This document shows, one piece after another, positions 39,491-49,649 of a stretch of 64,000 nt of DNA; the first letter of the stretch is position 1; every line of letters begins with the position of its first letter. The notes under the pieces are model-generated. The model had not been told where the DNA came from. It searched no databases and saw nothing but the letters and a program-made list of their open reading frames with translations. Position numbers and translations under genes: made by a program. Origin of the DNA: Choristoneura fumiferana (Eukaryota; Arthropoda; Insecta; Lepidoptera; Tortricidae); the NCBI RefSeq assembly GCF_025370935.1, contig NC_133473.1, positions 20,827,193 through 20,891,192 of the forward strand, given 5' to 3'.

Positions 39491-40034
39491 ATACTAACTC
39501 GCCGGGAGGCTACAAGACTAACTTGTAACTTTGCAGGTCCACAATTTACCAATAAATAGTAATTTTCCTCCAAACCAAAACGCCCCACTATAATTAATTG
39601 TCATTTATTTGGTAATTCAAGCCGGCGATTACACTCGTCGTAAACTAACACAGCCTTTGTATGGGGGCAGCCTTTTAATTTTGAAAGCGTGAGTTACTAA
39701 CAAGCGTGCATTAAAAGTTAAGGCGGGTTTAAATTGTAAGCAACGGCGGGCGGAGAGCTTTGTAGTTAAAATTCAAATCATGTTTCGTCCAGAAACGGGT
39801 AAGACGCAATCAGTTTTGAGACTAATAAAATTCTTGGTTTTGTTACTTGAATAATTGTTCTTAATGTGGTAACTAAGTTACTATAAATTGATTGCAATGA
39901 TATCCATTTGAAAAGTTTTTTTGCGGAAAAGTAGCAAGATAAAGAGCAAAGACTTACTTACTTATAGCTTTTTTGCGCTGTCGGATTTTGTTGTTTGTTT
40001 GTGCAATAATTACTTTGTTAGAAATAGTTTCATA
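39491..40034. other. No recognised feature
   Basis: CTATAATTAATTGTC and GGTAATTCAAGCCGGCG near 39600 look like single-copy sequence. No gene. Confidence 0.4.
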
Positions 40035-40150
40035 CTGTAAGAACACTGTACTCAGCTGTCCTTACAGTGTGGAGGTGGAAGAGCTGCATGAGCACACATT
40101 GGCATAAATGTAGCTATCGTAAGATCGCGGGTGGGCAAAGTAATTATTAC
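40035..40150. repeat. 'tttgctcacccgc' family repeat, reverse copy
   Basis: CCTTACAGTGTGGAGGTGGA AGAGCTGCATGAGCACACA, GTAGCTATCGTAAGATCGCG GGTGGGCAAAG. Same order as 17275-17415. Confidence 0.75.
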
Positions 40151-40211
40151 TAACTGGAAATATATTATTATCAAATTTGACCAATTAAAAAAAAACTTGT
40201 CAGGACTCTTC

Positions 40212-40360
40212 CTTAAGCCCTGTTTAGACCTGCAAGAAAAATCGTGCACGTTGCATTACATTGCGGCGCTCGATTGACCACTTCAAACTCCTTGGCTTTA
40301 CGGCCTCGCAATGTATTGCAACTTGCACGATTTTTCTTGCTAGTCTAAACCCAGCTTAAG
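40212..40360. mobile_element. Foldback MITE, GGTTTAGACCTGC family, copy 2
   Basis: CTTAAGCCCTGTTTAGACCT GCAAGAAAAATCGTGCACGT TGC pairs with GCAACTTGCACGATTTTTCT TGCTAGTCTAAACCCAGCTT AAG. Arms of about 55 bp. Palindromic CTTAAG ends. Confidence 0.9.
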
Positions 40361-41702
40361 CTGTTTTAAAACTTGAACTTGTTGGAACTAGTTTCAAAAG
40401 ACTTTCGCATTTATATTGTACCACATTATACGCAGATCAGATAATAATGCTGTACAGCACGTGACGCGTGCGCACGAAGGGCGACGCGGGTAGTTCCCGG
40501 ACCGATAAACGGAAATGACTCAATTTGAAACTGTTCTTAACGGCTTTTGCACATATTTTAATACTTAAACGGAATTTTAACGCAAAAATATTTATGCACC
40601 TCGGCGATGCAGGTTTAACATATTTGATTTTTCTCGCCATCGAAGAATCGGTTTGCTGCCCACTATGTCAGTTAGTAGCAAGATATAGAATCGGAATAAT
40701 TTATTGAATCAGACGTACCTAAATACCTGATATAAAGTGGGTACTAGAGGAGTCAGCAAAGTAGCAAAGAGGGTTGCTGGTGTGAGCAAAGTATGTAATT
40801 GTTTCAGTTTTAATTAATATAGAACCCGTGTCAATAAAAAAAAATGTGTCAATAATAGTCGATTGCTGGCTGTTAACACTGCAGGCGAGAACTTCTTCTT
40901 ACGTAAAAAAGTGGCTGTACGGTAAAAACGGCGGTAAATACAAATACGTGTGGTAAAAACAAAGAAGAAGAGAAGATGTAAGTTTGCTTGGGCCACACAT
41001 TTGACAGGCGTCAGAATTTTAAGCGCAGAGGACATACGAGTATACAGCATTTAAATGTGCGATTTGGAAACGCGTTTTTAGAAATCAAGGGATTTTTGGT
41101 GGTTTGGTGTTCTTATCCGGCGCTCTTAATCCTTAATAAGGTAGAGGCGATTTAGCGACCACTTGCATTGAGTTGGAAACTGAACCTTATTAATTTCGTA
41201 ATACGTCACAATTTCCATTGTAATTATTGAAAATACGACTAACTTTCAAAAATATTCTTTGTTTTGTATGTATTCGATAGCTGCGTTTGATTCTGTGGTA
41301 GTATTTAAATGGGGCCTTATTAAGGGTTAATGTGATCTCGGACCGCTAAGCTTTACCTAAAGTATTCATTGATCACAAATTTATCCAGTGACCAAGATGT
41401 GTCATATGTTCCTCGATGTTTTCCTTCACTTGCCTTCGCGCCTTAGTGTAGACGGTAAACTGCATACGTACCTGTAAAAACGAAATCGCGTGTTAGTTTT
41501 TTGTCAATTTTCGTCCAATTAGGGCGATCAGCCATTGTTGCTTTGGGGGCGCACCCATATCACAATTATGATTAATGGAACGATTAATTGAAAGAAATTG
41601 AGGTGGCTTTGGATCGTGATTGACGCTGATTTGCTTTAAGTAATCATTAAAAATAGTGGTTAGGCGATTAATAAAAAAAACATAATACATATTGCCGCTG
41701 TT
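40361..41702. other. No gene; candidate promoter-like patch 40430-40680
   Basis: CAGCACGTGACGCGTGCGCA CG (E box CACGTG at 40458-40463 with a CpG-rich core) lies about 200 bp upstream of an initiator-like TCAGTT (40668-40673). No coding sequence follows. The rest is AT-rich, with a chance frame at 41493-41801 that partly covers a MITE. Confidence 0.25.
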
Positions 41703-41860
41703 AAAGATAGTGCCACCAGAGTTGAGGTCTCGCACACAATAACATGTCGTGTAATGACAGCAGGATTTTGACATTAGCTCATTCATTCTCCTTTTATGCA
41801 ATCAGTTCTATTTGTAGCTGTGTGTGTAATCATTCACTTCAACTCTCGTGGCACTAAATA
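41703..41860 (-). mobile_element. MITE, TAGGTAGTGCCACNAGAGT family, copy 1
   Basis: AGATAGTGCCACCAGAGTTG AGG ... ATTCTCCTTTTATGCAATCA G ... CTGTGTGTGTAATCATTCAC TTCAACTCTCGTGGCACTA. The reverse complement matches 60852-61011 along its whole length. The terminal 20 bp are inverted repeats. Confidence 0.88.
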
Positions 41861-41919
41861 TAAAATGAACTTTGTTTCTCTGCTATCAGAGGAGCGTTTG
41901 AGCAAGATAAGTATAATTT

Positions 41920-41985
41920 TTTGCTGGATTCTTCTCGTTTTCTGAATCACTGGTAGATTTTTTGACATCCTTAATAAAAGCAAAT
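41920..41985 (+). mobile_element. Jockey/CR1-type LINE 3' UTR fragment
   Basis: TTTTTTGCTGGATTCTTCTC G ... TGAATCACTGGTAGATTTTT TGACATCC corresponds to 26950-27020. Confidence 0.6.
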
Positions 41986-42181
41986 TAGCTCGTTAAAGTG
42001 GCAATAGCCATGCCATATAGCACGGAGAACTTTAAAGTTGAATATTTCGCAAATTGATGACTGAATAGAAAAATCGTCTTAGCAACCCCCCAATGGTTTT
42101 AAAACAACATGATAGGGATAGTCGAGATCACCCCCTTTACGTCTATGGGAGGAACCGTAAAAAATTTTTTTTTTTTTTATT

Positions 42182-42317
42182 TTTATTTTAACACTTTGTC
42201 GGCGTGACTGATATGTATGTTCATGCCAAATTACAGCTATTTAGTACTACGGTCTCTTAACATAGCCGCGCACAGACGAAACTATAAGGGTTCCTAGTTG
42301 ACTACGAAACCCTAAAA
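42182..42317. repeat. Interspersed repeat, 'cggaactctaaaaa' family
   Basis: CTTTGTCGGCGTGACTGATA T, GCCAAATTACAGCTATTTAG TACTACGGTCTCTTAACATA GCCGC, AAACTATAAGGGTTCC, ACTACGAAACCCTAAAAA. Second copy at 3190-3366. Confidence 0.6.
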
Positions 42318-42319
42318 AC

Positions 42320-42806
42320 GTTTCATTATACCTACGTCAATTATAAATTAAACTTCAGAACAAGTATAACATACCAAATTAATACAGCGTCCCCAACGCA
42401 CACACCGATAAGTGAACCATAAGGCATCAGGCTAATGCGATCACAGACTGATGCCAATCGGTTTAATGGCTTATTGAAGACAATTTTCGTTATAAGATTA
42501 GTGATATTATACGTACGAGAGATGTATAATATGAGTGATATTACACATGTGTACACGGGAAGCCCGTATCGGGAACCGGCAATCTTGATGGCGGTTTGGT
42601 TAAACAGTAGGGTTTAATGTAATGTTTTAGTTAGATAAGTAAACGAATGAATAATATATGGTACAGTTTCGTGTATCGCTGTAGAGGAAGCGTGATTTTA
42701 TACAAATTTAATCATGTACCAGGGTTTGTGCTATTATGTCATGTTGCCATCCCATATTTGTCAATGAAGTCATAGTGAAATTGATTATTAAAAGTTTCCG
42801 TCTTGC
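42320..42806. other. No recognised feature
   Basis: Short chance frames on both strands. Nothing supported. Confidence 0.45.
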
Positions 42807-42942
42807 TACAGTCGAGTTTATAAACTTGCGAGCAAAATTTTGATCAAAAATATCTGAACACGACTCTATTGTTAACTGCGTAGAAGCGTGTTCAAATATT
42901 TTTGATCAAATATTTGCTCACTAGTTTATGAACTCGACTGTA
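42807..42942. mobile_element. TA-flanked MITE, TACAGTCGAG family
   Basis: TACAGTCGAGTTTATAAACT TGCGAGCAAAATTTTGATCA AAAATATCTGAACACG pairs with CGTGTTCAAATATTTTTGAT CAAATATTTGCTCACTAGTT TATGAACTCGACTGTA. 136 bp, arms of about 56 bp, centre ACTCTATTGTTAACTGCGTA GAAG. TA target and CAGT ends suggest mariner/Tc1 mobilisation (inference). Confidence 0.92.
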
Positions 42943-42996
42943 CATGAATGAGTTCATTCGACTGTACTTAGTTAAGTAACTTTGTAAGGAGTGCTT

Positions 42997-43380
42997 TAGT
43001 AGTGTAGTGGTTTTACCTATGATTTCTTAAGCAGGGGATCATTGGTTCGAGCCCGGATCCACTTTTGATATATATATGATGACATTTTTACAGAAAATCT
43101 TTATACAGCGTGTATTTTTGATACTAACTCAAACTGTAACTAGACGAAGATTTAAGTGCTGTGAACCGATTTTTTTTTTACTAAAACATAATAAAATGTG
43201 ATAATTAGGCGCCTTCACTAACTACCCTTAATGTTTGAGATAGTATGAAAAATACACGCTGTATACACTTGGTTCAAAGTTATCAATCCTTACCGGATTT
43301 TCGTGGGGAATACAGCTCAAAGCACCCATTCTGGGAGGAGGCGTGTGCCCAGCAGTGTAGCAAATATAGGTCGCAGTAAG
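42997..43380 (+). mobile_element. tRNA-derived SINE split by a MITE
   Basis: The head 42997-43065 (GTAGTGTAGTGGTTTTACCT, TCTTAAGCAGGGGATCATTG GTTCGAGCCC) and the tail 43270-43380 (TCAATCCTTACCGGATTTTC GTGGGGAA ... GGGAGGAGGCGTGTGCCCAG CAGTG) are in SINE order and orientation. The 164-bp MITE at 43102-43265 lies between them. Much older than the other SINE copies. Confidence 0.7.
43102..43265. mobile_element. MITE, TATACAGCGTGTATTTTT ends
   Basis: TATACAGCGTGTATTTTTGA TACTAACTCAAAC at the left pairs with GTTTGAGATAGTATGAAAAA TACACGCTGTATA at the right (two mismatches in 33 bp). 164 bp, no coding capacity. Confidence 0.9.
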
Positions 43381-44565
43381 TACACAGTGTTCGTAATTTA
43401 AATAAGACTCCATAATCTTTGTCACATCAAAACAACGCAGAGTTATCAAAAATAATCCCGCAAACTTTGTACATACGTCTGTACTCTCAACCCCTCGACG
43501 TCACCCTTCGACAAATTTACATTCCAATTCCTGCATCTTCCTACAACTTTAACGAATTACACAAACAACGTAATACACGTCAGGCGCTGTTTGGGCGCCA
43601 TATTTGTCCGCCATATTGTCGGCCATGTCTGACATGCGCGGTAATTAGATAATTGCATGGAACGCCGTTTCGCGCATCACCGGTGTTTGCCCGCGTGGAT
43701 TGGGCAGGCGAATTGTTGCTGCACACTACTGCATTGTTAGCACGGGTTGCTGCAGAATTGGTACTGCACACTGCTCCGGCTTCGATTGGATAGTTATGAC
43801 TAATTGCAGACGACGATAACTATTGCTAGCTCAAAGGATTTTAGTCTTATCACGGTAAATCGAATGAAAATATGAGAAAGTTAGTCGTATCCAGACAAGT
43901 GAGCAGAATAATGTTTAGAACAATACAATTTGGAACATTTTTTTGGTACATAATACACAATTTTGTTTAAAATGGACTCCGATTAAATTTATGAGGCAAA
44001 AATGCACTGCTAGGTAGATAAAAGAGATAAATTTATTTCCTATTTTTGCATCTTTAAGGTTACTTTTTTATTTTATGCATCTTTAATGGTACTAGGTATA
44101 TTTTTTTTTTTAAGTAAATTGAATTGAGTAGGTAGCTCCTCTTTTTCAATGTCGATTAAGAAAAAAAAATCATCAGCAACTAGATAAAAATAAAAATGAA
44201 CAAATCGTATAACGTAACAAATATGCAATACGGCGACGTTTTGCGCAGAATGCTGCTCAAGTAAAAACAAATACTGCTGTAATAACTCATGACAGTTGAG
44301 ATAAAGCGAGCATAACGACGTGTCTAGATCAAATAAAACTGCCGTATGAATTATGACAGTCACAATATTTAAAGTTAGTGAGGCAACAGAACGGAGTAAC
44401 GTAAGGATTAACAAAGAACTTTCAATGCTGGATGAACCAATTAGATAAAACAGTAGCTTTTTGGTTTGTAAACTTATTTTTCAAACTAAAAGTCGCAAGA
44501 AGCTGACTGAAATCACACCCGTGAATATAGATACAATTTGGAAATTGGTAATACGTTATATGTAT
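43381..44565. other. No recognised feature
   Basis: GC-richer patch 43560-43780 with GCCATATTTGTCCGCCATAT TGTCGGCCATG and a repeated GCTGCACACTACTGC / TACTGCACACTGCTCC motif. Short minus frames (43580-43771, 44073-44414) are not recognised. Confidence 0.35.
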
Positions 44566-44569
44566 CTTT

Positions 44570-44715
44570 AGGGTTCCGTGCGAATAAATCTGTCACCATT
44601 TTAGAAAATGAACAGTTTTTCTTGCACTTTTTTAACTTTTCTATCGATGCAAACAGGTTACTCGATGCAAAGAGGATCCCATTGCTAAGACACTACATGT
44701 CGGTCTATCTGTTTT
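44570..44715 (+). repeat. Diverged 'gggttccgt' repeat fragment
   Basis: TTTAGGGTTCCGTGCGAATA ... GGTCTATCTGTTTTAGTGGC. Weak block similarity to 8278-8395. Confidence 0.35.
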
Positions 44716-44969
44716 AGTGGCAATATCTCGACCTACTGTAATGAAAACTAAAAATGCTTTCATTTACAGAAAGCTACACTATCCCTCACTACCATGGGTT
44801 ACTTTAGATTCCGATGTAACTTCGAACAGTGCAGGAAGGCAAATGGCAGAAAATCAAGACGTTCTCTTATGCGCTGGACTGACCAGATAAAAGTCCTAAG
44901 AAATACGAGTACTTCTCTTTACACTTGCGCTACTGAAGCGACAGCCAGGGACAACTGATGTAGAATTGT

Positions 44970-45222
44970 TTTTTTTTTATTCTCCTGATGGTAAGCGATC
45001 ACCACCGCCCATATACATCTGCAACACCAGGGGTATTGCAGATACGTTGCCAAAATAGAGGCCTAAGATGGGATACCTCAAGTGCCAGTAATTTCACCGA
45101 CTGTCTTACTCTCCACGTCGAAACACAACAGTGCAAGCACTGCTGCTTCACGGCAGGATTAGCGAGCAAGATGGTGGTAGCAATCCGGGCGGACCTTGCA
45201 CAAGGTCCTACCACCTTCAAAC
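44970..45222 (-). repeat. Family P repeat, copy E
   Basis: Begins T9-ATTCTCCTGATGG (about 30 bp missing after the T tract) and ends GGACCTTGCACAAGGTCCTA CCACC, retaining the 18-bp palindrome at 45191-45208. Sense strand is minus. The 73-codon minus frame ends VYGRW as in the other copies. Confidence 0.9.
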
Positions 45223-45239
45223 CTGCCTGCCACCTGCCA

Positions 45240-45444
45240 CCTGCTGTTGGACTTGCTACGTGAACATGACTGCTGTGTCAAGAGTATTGGACAAAGAAGA
45301 GACTTGTTATTGTTGTTGTTCGGCTTGCCGTGGAATTATGCTGAGTGGGGACCTGCTTAGCGTCATCTATATCTTGTATTTGTTCTATGTTTGTTTTTAT
45401 GGCGTTAAATAAATGTATTTTCTTTCTTTCTTTCTTTCTTTCTA
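45240..45444 (+). repeat. Retroelement-like 3' end with (TTTC)n tail
   Basis: GTTCGGCTTGCCGTGGAATT ATGCTG ... GGCGTTAAATAAATGTATTT followed by (TTTC)6. Same tail type as 7790-7912. Coding part unrecognised. Confidence 0.55.
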
Positions 45445-45652
45445 AGCAAACTTCAAAGTTACCAAACGCACGTCAACATGCGGGCAATAGTCATGCATTT
45501 GGCGTCTAGATATTTTTGAGCAGTGTATTTACAATCGCGAACCAGGATTGTTGAACTTCCTGCTACTGTTCGTAATTTGGCTGTGTTTCATACTGGTTTA
45601 TTACCTAATTTTAAACAGTGGCGAGTGTCTCAACAATCATGGTTGGCGATGG

Positions 45653-45789
45653 TACAGTCTCAATCAGATATTTCGGAGCGCCCAAGATAATCAAAAATAT
45701 CAATACATGAACTATATTACCTTTATAATAGAGTGCATGTGCCGATATTTTTGACCACCTTGGCCGCTCCGAAATAGATGGCGACTGTA
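45653..45789. mobile_element. TA-flanked MITE, TACAGTC...TTTCGGAGCG family
   Basis: TACAGTCTCAATCAGATATT TCGGAGCGCCCAAGATAATC AAAAATATC pairs with GATATTTTTGACCACCTTGG CCGCTCCGAAATAGATGGCG ACTGTA. 137 bp, same architecture as 42807-42942 but different arm sequence. Confidence 0.88.
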
Positions 45790-45791
45790 CA

Positions 45792-45830
45792 TACAGTCAA
45801 CAGCAGAAGTACATGAGCAGTTGTGGTCCT
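45792..45830. mobile_element. Terminus of another TACAGTC MITE
   Basis: TACAGTCAACAGCAGAAGTA CATGAGCAGTTGTGG starts two bases after the preceding element ends. The other terminus is not visible. Confidence 0.5.
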
Positions 45831-45839
45831 CAAACGAAT

Positions 45840-46150
45840 CTACCTACACACTCTTTTATTACGATGGTAGTGTCGTGTGTGGATCGTTTTGAGTTCTTTG
45901 TTTTTTATCCGTTGGGTTTTGTACGCTCGTTTACAAGCTGACTATTGTAAGCGTGGCTCCTATACGCATCCCGTGTTTAAAATTGTAATGTTGACAGATA
46001 AATATTTGGCTGTTAGCTTGTTTGCGTTTGTTCGTCTCGGGTGAGAGTAATGGTGCGCGGCGCACCTGAGTCTGTGAGGGAGACGGCCGCTGCTACACCA
46101 TAGCGTAAACGTGTTAGGGTCCTAAGGAACGTTAAATAAAAATAAAAAAA
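45840..46150. other. No recognised feature
   Basis: A GC-rich palindrome GGTGCGCGGCGCACC is present at 46051-46065. Nothing else supported. Confidence 0.4.
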
Positions 46151-46154
46151 GGTT

Positions 46155-46481
46155 TAGGTATAAATTTCATTTTTAATACAAGCTTCTTTTTGTTGACAGT
46201 ACTTTTCGTTGGCTGCACTTGCATTGTCACCTAAACTACATTTGCATACCAAATTCCGAGTCGATGCCATTAGCCGTTGAAGAGTTCCGTCCTGCGGAGA
46301 CGATCCTGGCCGGACTACCGGGATGTCACTACCAGATTATTATATTGTCACGCACTTTATATATGTATGCCAAATTTCAAGACAATCCGACCACTGAAAG
46401 TTGGTCGAATTTAACTTGCAAGATTTGATTACAGACAGACAGACAGACAGACAACGGGACAGGTGAAACTAAATAAAAGCT
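46155..46481. mobile_element. TIR-like repeat, TTACAAGCTT ends, copy 1
   Basis: Left ATACAAGCTTCTTTTTGTTG ACAGTACTT, body TTGAAGAGTTCCGTCCTGCG GAGAC ... ATTTAACTTGCAAGATTTGA TTACAG, (ACAG)n, ACAACGGGACAGGTGAAACT AAATAAAAGCTTGTAA. TACAAGCTT at the left and AAGCTTGTA at the right are inverted. Second copy 51828-52143. Confidence 0.8.
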
Positions 46482-46701
46482 TGTAAAAACATCGTGGGCA
46501 AGTTCAAATTTAATATCATAGACTTCTTTAGGATTTCCTGTAATCTGTAGGTATGAAACTACTGTACTTTTTTCAAAACTTTAGGTCCTGTAGGTTTGGA
46601 GACACGACGTTATTATAAGTTACTGTGCGTGCAAGTATTTTGCATGGAATAGGTGAATATACCATAACTTGAAGCGGTTTTAGCTCGGCATTTTTAAATA
46701 A

Positions 46702-47079
46702 GAGGCTCAGAGGCTCAGAGGGCTATGGAGAGGGCTATGCTCGGGGTTTCTATGCGGGATAGAATTAGAAATGATGATATCCGCAGTAGAACTAAGGTTA
46801 CTGACATAGCCCGAAGAATTGCGAAACTAAAGCGGCAGTGGGCGGGGCACATTGCTCGCAGGACTGATGGCCGATGGGGTCAGAAGGTTATCGAATGGCG
46901 TTCGCGGACCGGGAGACGAGCTGTCGGTAGGCCTCCAACAAGATGGAGCGACGACTTGGTTAAGATCGCGGGATTGCGGTGGATGCGGAAAGCACAAGAC
47001 CGGTCTGAGTGGAGAGCCTTGGGGGAGGCCTATGTCCAGCAGTGGACGTCTTTCGGCTTACATGATGATGATGATGATG
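46702..47079 (+). mobile_element. 5'-truncated RTE LINE insertion with exact TSD
   Basis: The open frame (to 47087) covers the last about 110 residues of the RTE reverse-transcriptase C-terminus: AMERAMLGVSMRDRIRNDDI, TKVTDIARRIAKLKRQWAGH, RPPTRWSDDL, AQDRSEW, YVQQWTSFG, then an Asp run encoded by (GAT)n. No in-frame stop or frameshift. ATTTTTAAATAA at 46690-46701 and 47080-47091 is the target duplication. It lacks the RT and endonuclease domains, so it is inactive. Least-damaged LINE in the window, hence probably young. Confidence 0.95.
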
Positions 47080-47094
47080 ATTTTTAAATAAAAT

Positions 47095-47674
47095 AAATTG
47101 TGATATATAGATATTGTAAATATTATTTTGTATGCAAATAATAATTGACTTTAAACCTATCAAGTGACGTTGCGGACTTTTGTTGCTTTACGGACTTCGG
47201 CGAGTGTTATAAGTAATATCGAAGTCGGCTTCATTGAGGCATAATATTCACTAATGGTTCTCCAGACTTAATGATAGAACATACAAACATAGAACAAATA
47301 AACTACGGCCTTGGTGATAGTCACTATATTAGAAGGTTTTGCAACTTTACATAACAAAGTGCTAATTTAATCTGAAGTCTAGGTTGAGATTTAAATAAAG
47401 GGAGAAAGCAATACTCTTCGGTGTGTAACAGTCCCTGGAGGCTTTCAACAATATTTTCGGCTGTTTGTCTGTTACCGTCTGCAGGCGCGATGACGAATGG
47501 TGATGGATTGCGTGACTGTATGTGCTGTATTGGTACAGTTGGGAATTAATTGTTATTTAATGCGAACATGGAAAACCCAGGTAACATCTTCAGAGAATTT
47601 CTAGGGTATACTTGAAAGGGTAGTCACCCCAATAGACGCATCGGAACAACTCGATCCCCAAAAATTTCTTAATC
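47095..47674. other. No recognised feature
   Basis: Sequence beyond the RTE tail is AT-rich and unassigned. Confidence 0.45.
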
Positions 47675-47966
47675 ATAATCATCATCATCTCAGCCAGTAT
47701 AGGTCCCACTGCTAGGCACAAGTCTCCTCTCAGAAGATTTGGGCCGTAGTACCCACGCGGGCCCACTGCGGATAGAGAACTTCACTCGCACTATTGAATT
47801 GTTACGTAGGTTTGTGCTAGTTTTCTCACAATGTTTTCCATTACCCTAAAGCTCGTAGTAAATTTCGAATGTAATTTTGCACATGAATTTTGAAGGAATC
47901 CTGGTGAACCTACGATCGTTTACTCGAGAGGCTATAGGTTAAACCACTACGCCACCACTGCTTTTT
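47675..47966 (-). mobile_element. tRNA-derived SINE, diverged full-length copy
   Basis: ATCATCATCATCTCAGCCAG TATAGG tail, TTCCCACGCGGG-type body (GTACCCACGCGGGCCCACTG CGG), an eroded B box (GGTGAACCTACGATCG on the + strand) and ACTACGCCACCACTGC (A box). Many substitutions, so older than the 61120 copy. Confidence 0.88.
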
Positions 47967-47969
47967 TAA

Positions 47970-48804
47970 CACCCCCAAATAAAATAAAATAAATAAATAT
48001 GGTTGATTGTCCGATTGCCATACAACAGACAGTGAATCATGATATCCTGGGATAATAACAGTCCACAATTCGCCAACTTCTTAATACCGGGACTCCGTGA
48101 TGTCGTCGGTAAAGATTGCGTTCATTGTGCTCGCGTTATTGTGTCCCATTAACTCCCAACCTTGAGATAACCCGCGGTCGTTCGTTAACAACCTGTATTT
48201 ATCATGCTGAACCTCCTTGCAGTGTATGAAGTTAAACTTGGTGTGTGTATTCACTTATGACTCATGTGAGGTATCTCCTCATTCATAAAAGTTACCAGAC
48301 TCGGTTTAAGAAGAATGTTTTGTCTTTGTCAGGCTAGGGAATATGTCAATGTGATGGATAAAGACAAATATCAACAGAAGCGTTAAAATTGGTTAGAAGA
48401 AGCAAAATATTCTGATTCAAGTATTAAAAGAAACTTACCTACGGGAAGTTACGACACGAGCTTGTTCTATCGAGAGATATTAACAGGATTTCGAAAGAAC
48501 AAGTGAAATATAATTACACGAGAGGTCAGTAAAATTAAAAAAATGGCTTAATATTCTGAAAACACTGAACGCATGTGACAAGTTGCACGAATGTTCAGTA
48601 GGTTAGCCTATGTTAGCCTCGCATAACTTTCCTACTAGTACTACATGCCTACGAGTAAACCTGATTTCAACTTTCTCTCATCTCGTCGCAAGTGCAACAG
48701 ACGGAAAATAAGGACGTTTCTCAGAAATTGTCAACTTAACAGGATAATGAAAAGTCTAACTTAATCTAAACCAATGTAGTTGTATATCAAAGAAATTAAT
48801 ATAC
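47970..48804. other. No recognised feature
   Basis: AT-rich. No gene or familiar repeat. Confidence 0.45.
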
Positions 48805-49030
48805 CTATTAGCCGTTACCCGTGACTCCGTCCACGTAGAATTTGGTTTTCACTATCCCGCTGGAACCATAAAATTTTCCGGGATAAAAACTATCCTATGT
48901 CCTTTCCCGGGACTCAAACTATCTGTATACCAAATTTCATCTAAATCGGTTCAGCGGTTGAAACGTGATGAAGTAACAAACAAATAAACAAACAGACTTA
49001 CAAACTTTCGCATTTATTATATAACTGGGA
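48805..49030 (-). repeat. 'aatgcgaaag' family repeat, full copy
   Basis: The minus strand runs TATAATAAATGCGAAAGTTT GTAAG, CAACCGCTGAACCGATTTAG ATGAAATTTGGTATACAG, GTCCCGGGAAAGGACATAGG ATAGTTTTTATCCCGG and GGAGTCACGGGTAACGGCTA AT. Confidence 0.8.
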
Positions 49031-49424
49031 TTTAATATTTTCACCAAAAAATTGTCTATATTAAATGACCATTATTATGTATTTCGTCAACTATTCTTTT
49101 TAAACTTTGTCTTTTGACACGTTCCCCACAAAACAACATGGCGTCTGGTCCGAGCACTGACCAATCACAATATTTGACGCTGACTTTTCCCGAGGTACGG
49201 TGAGGTGTACAAATTGTACAATCAGGCGTTGGTGGGGTTCGTTGCCCTGCACTTTGCACTAGACTGCTGATGCCGAATAATAAAAGAATATCGTTTATGA
49301 CCCATAGAGTAGGGGTGGGACACGCCGGATGTGATCGGGGATCTTTTTGTTTATTGTTTCTTACATGCGATTAGATACGAGTATTGTGAGTAATATAGGA
49401 TAAGACGGTTTTATAAAATAATAG
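49031..49424. other. No recognised repeat; small GC-richer patch
   Basis: 49120-49260 contains AACATGGCGTCTGG and GACCAATCACAATA (CCAAT-like) and is open on the minus strand for 67 codons (49056-49259). Not recognised. Confidence 0.3.
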
Positions 49425-49645
49425 CTTTTGCCCGCGGCTTCGCTTGCGTGGAATTCGGTTATCGCGCGCTGTTCCCTCGGGAAATGTGCATTTTTCAGGA
49501 TAAAAAGTAGCCTATGTCACTCTGGGGTCCATAAACTATCTATATGCCAAAACTCACGTCGATTCGCCTCTTCGTTTCGACGTGAAAGACGGACAAACGT
49601 ACACACAAACACACACACTTTCGCATTTATAATATTAGTATGGAA
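49425..49645 (-). repeat. 'aatgcgaaag' family repeat, variant
   Basis: The minus strand starts CTAATATTATAAATGCGAAA GTGTGTGTG, and ends CCGAATTCCACGCAAGCGAA GCCGCGGGCAAAAGC, with GGATAAAAAGTAGCC-type blocks between. Related to 58795-58950. Confidence 0.75.
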
Positions 49646-49649
49646 GTAT

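Noticed and set aside
44073..44414. 113-codon minus-strand frame with hydrophobic segments
   Set aside because: Hydrophobicity follows from AT-rich DNA; no family pattern and no supporting context.
46960..47163. Minus-strand frame with a His run
   Set aside because: The His run is the reverse reading of the RTE (GAT)n tail.
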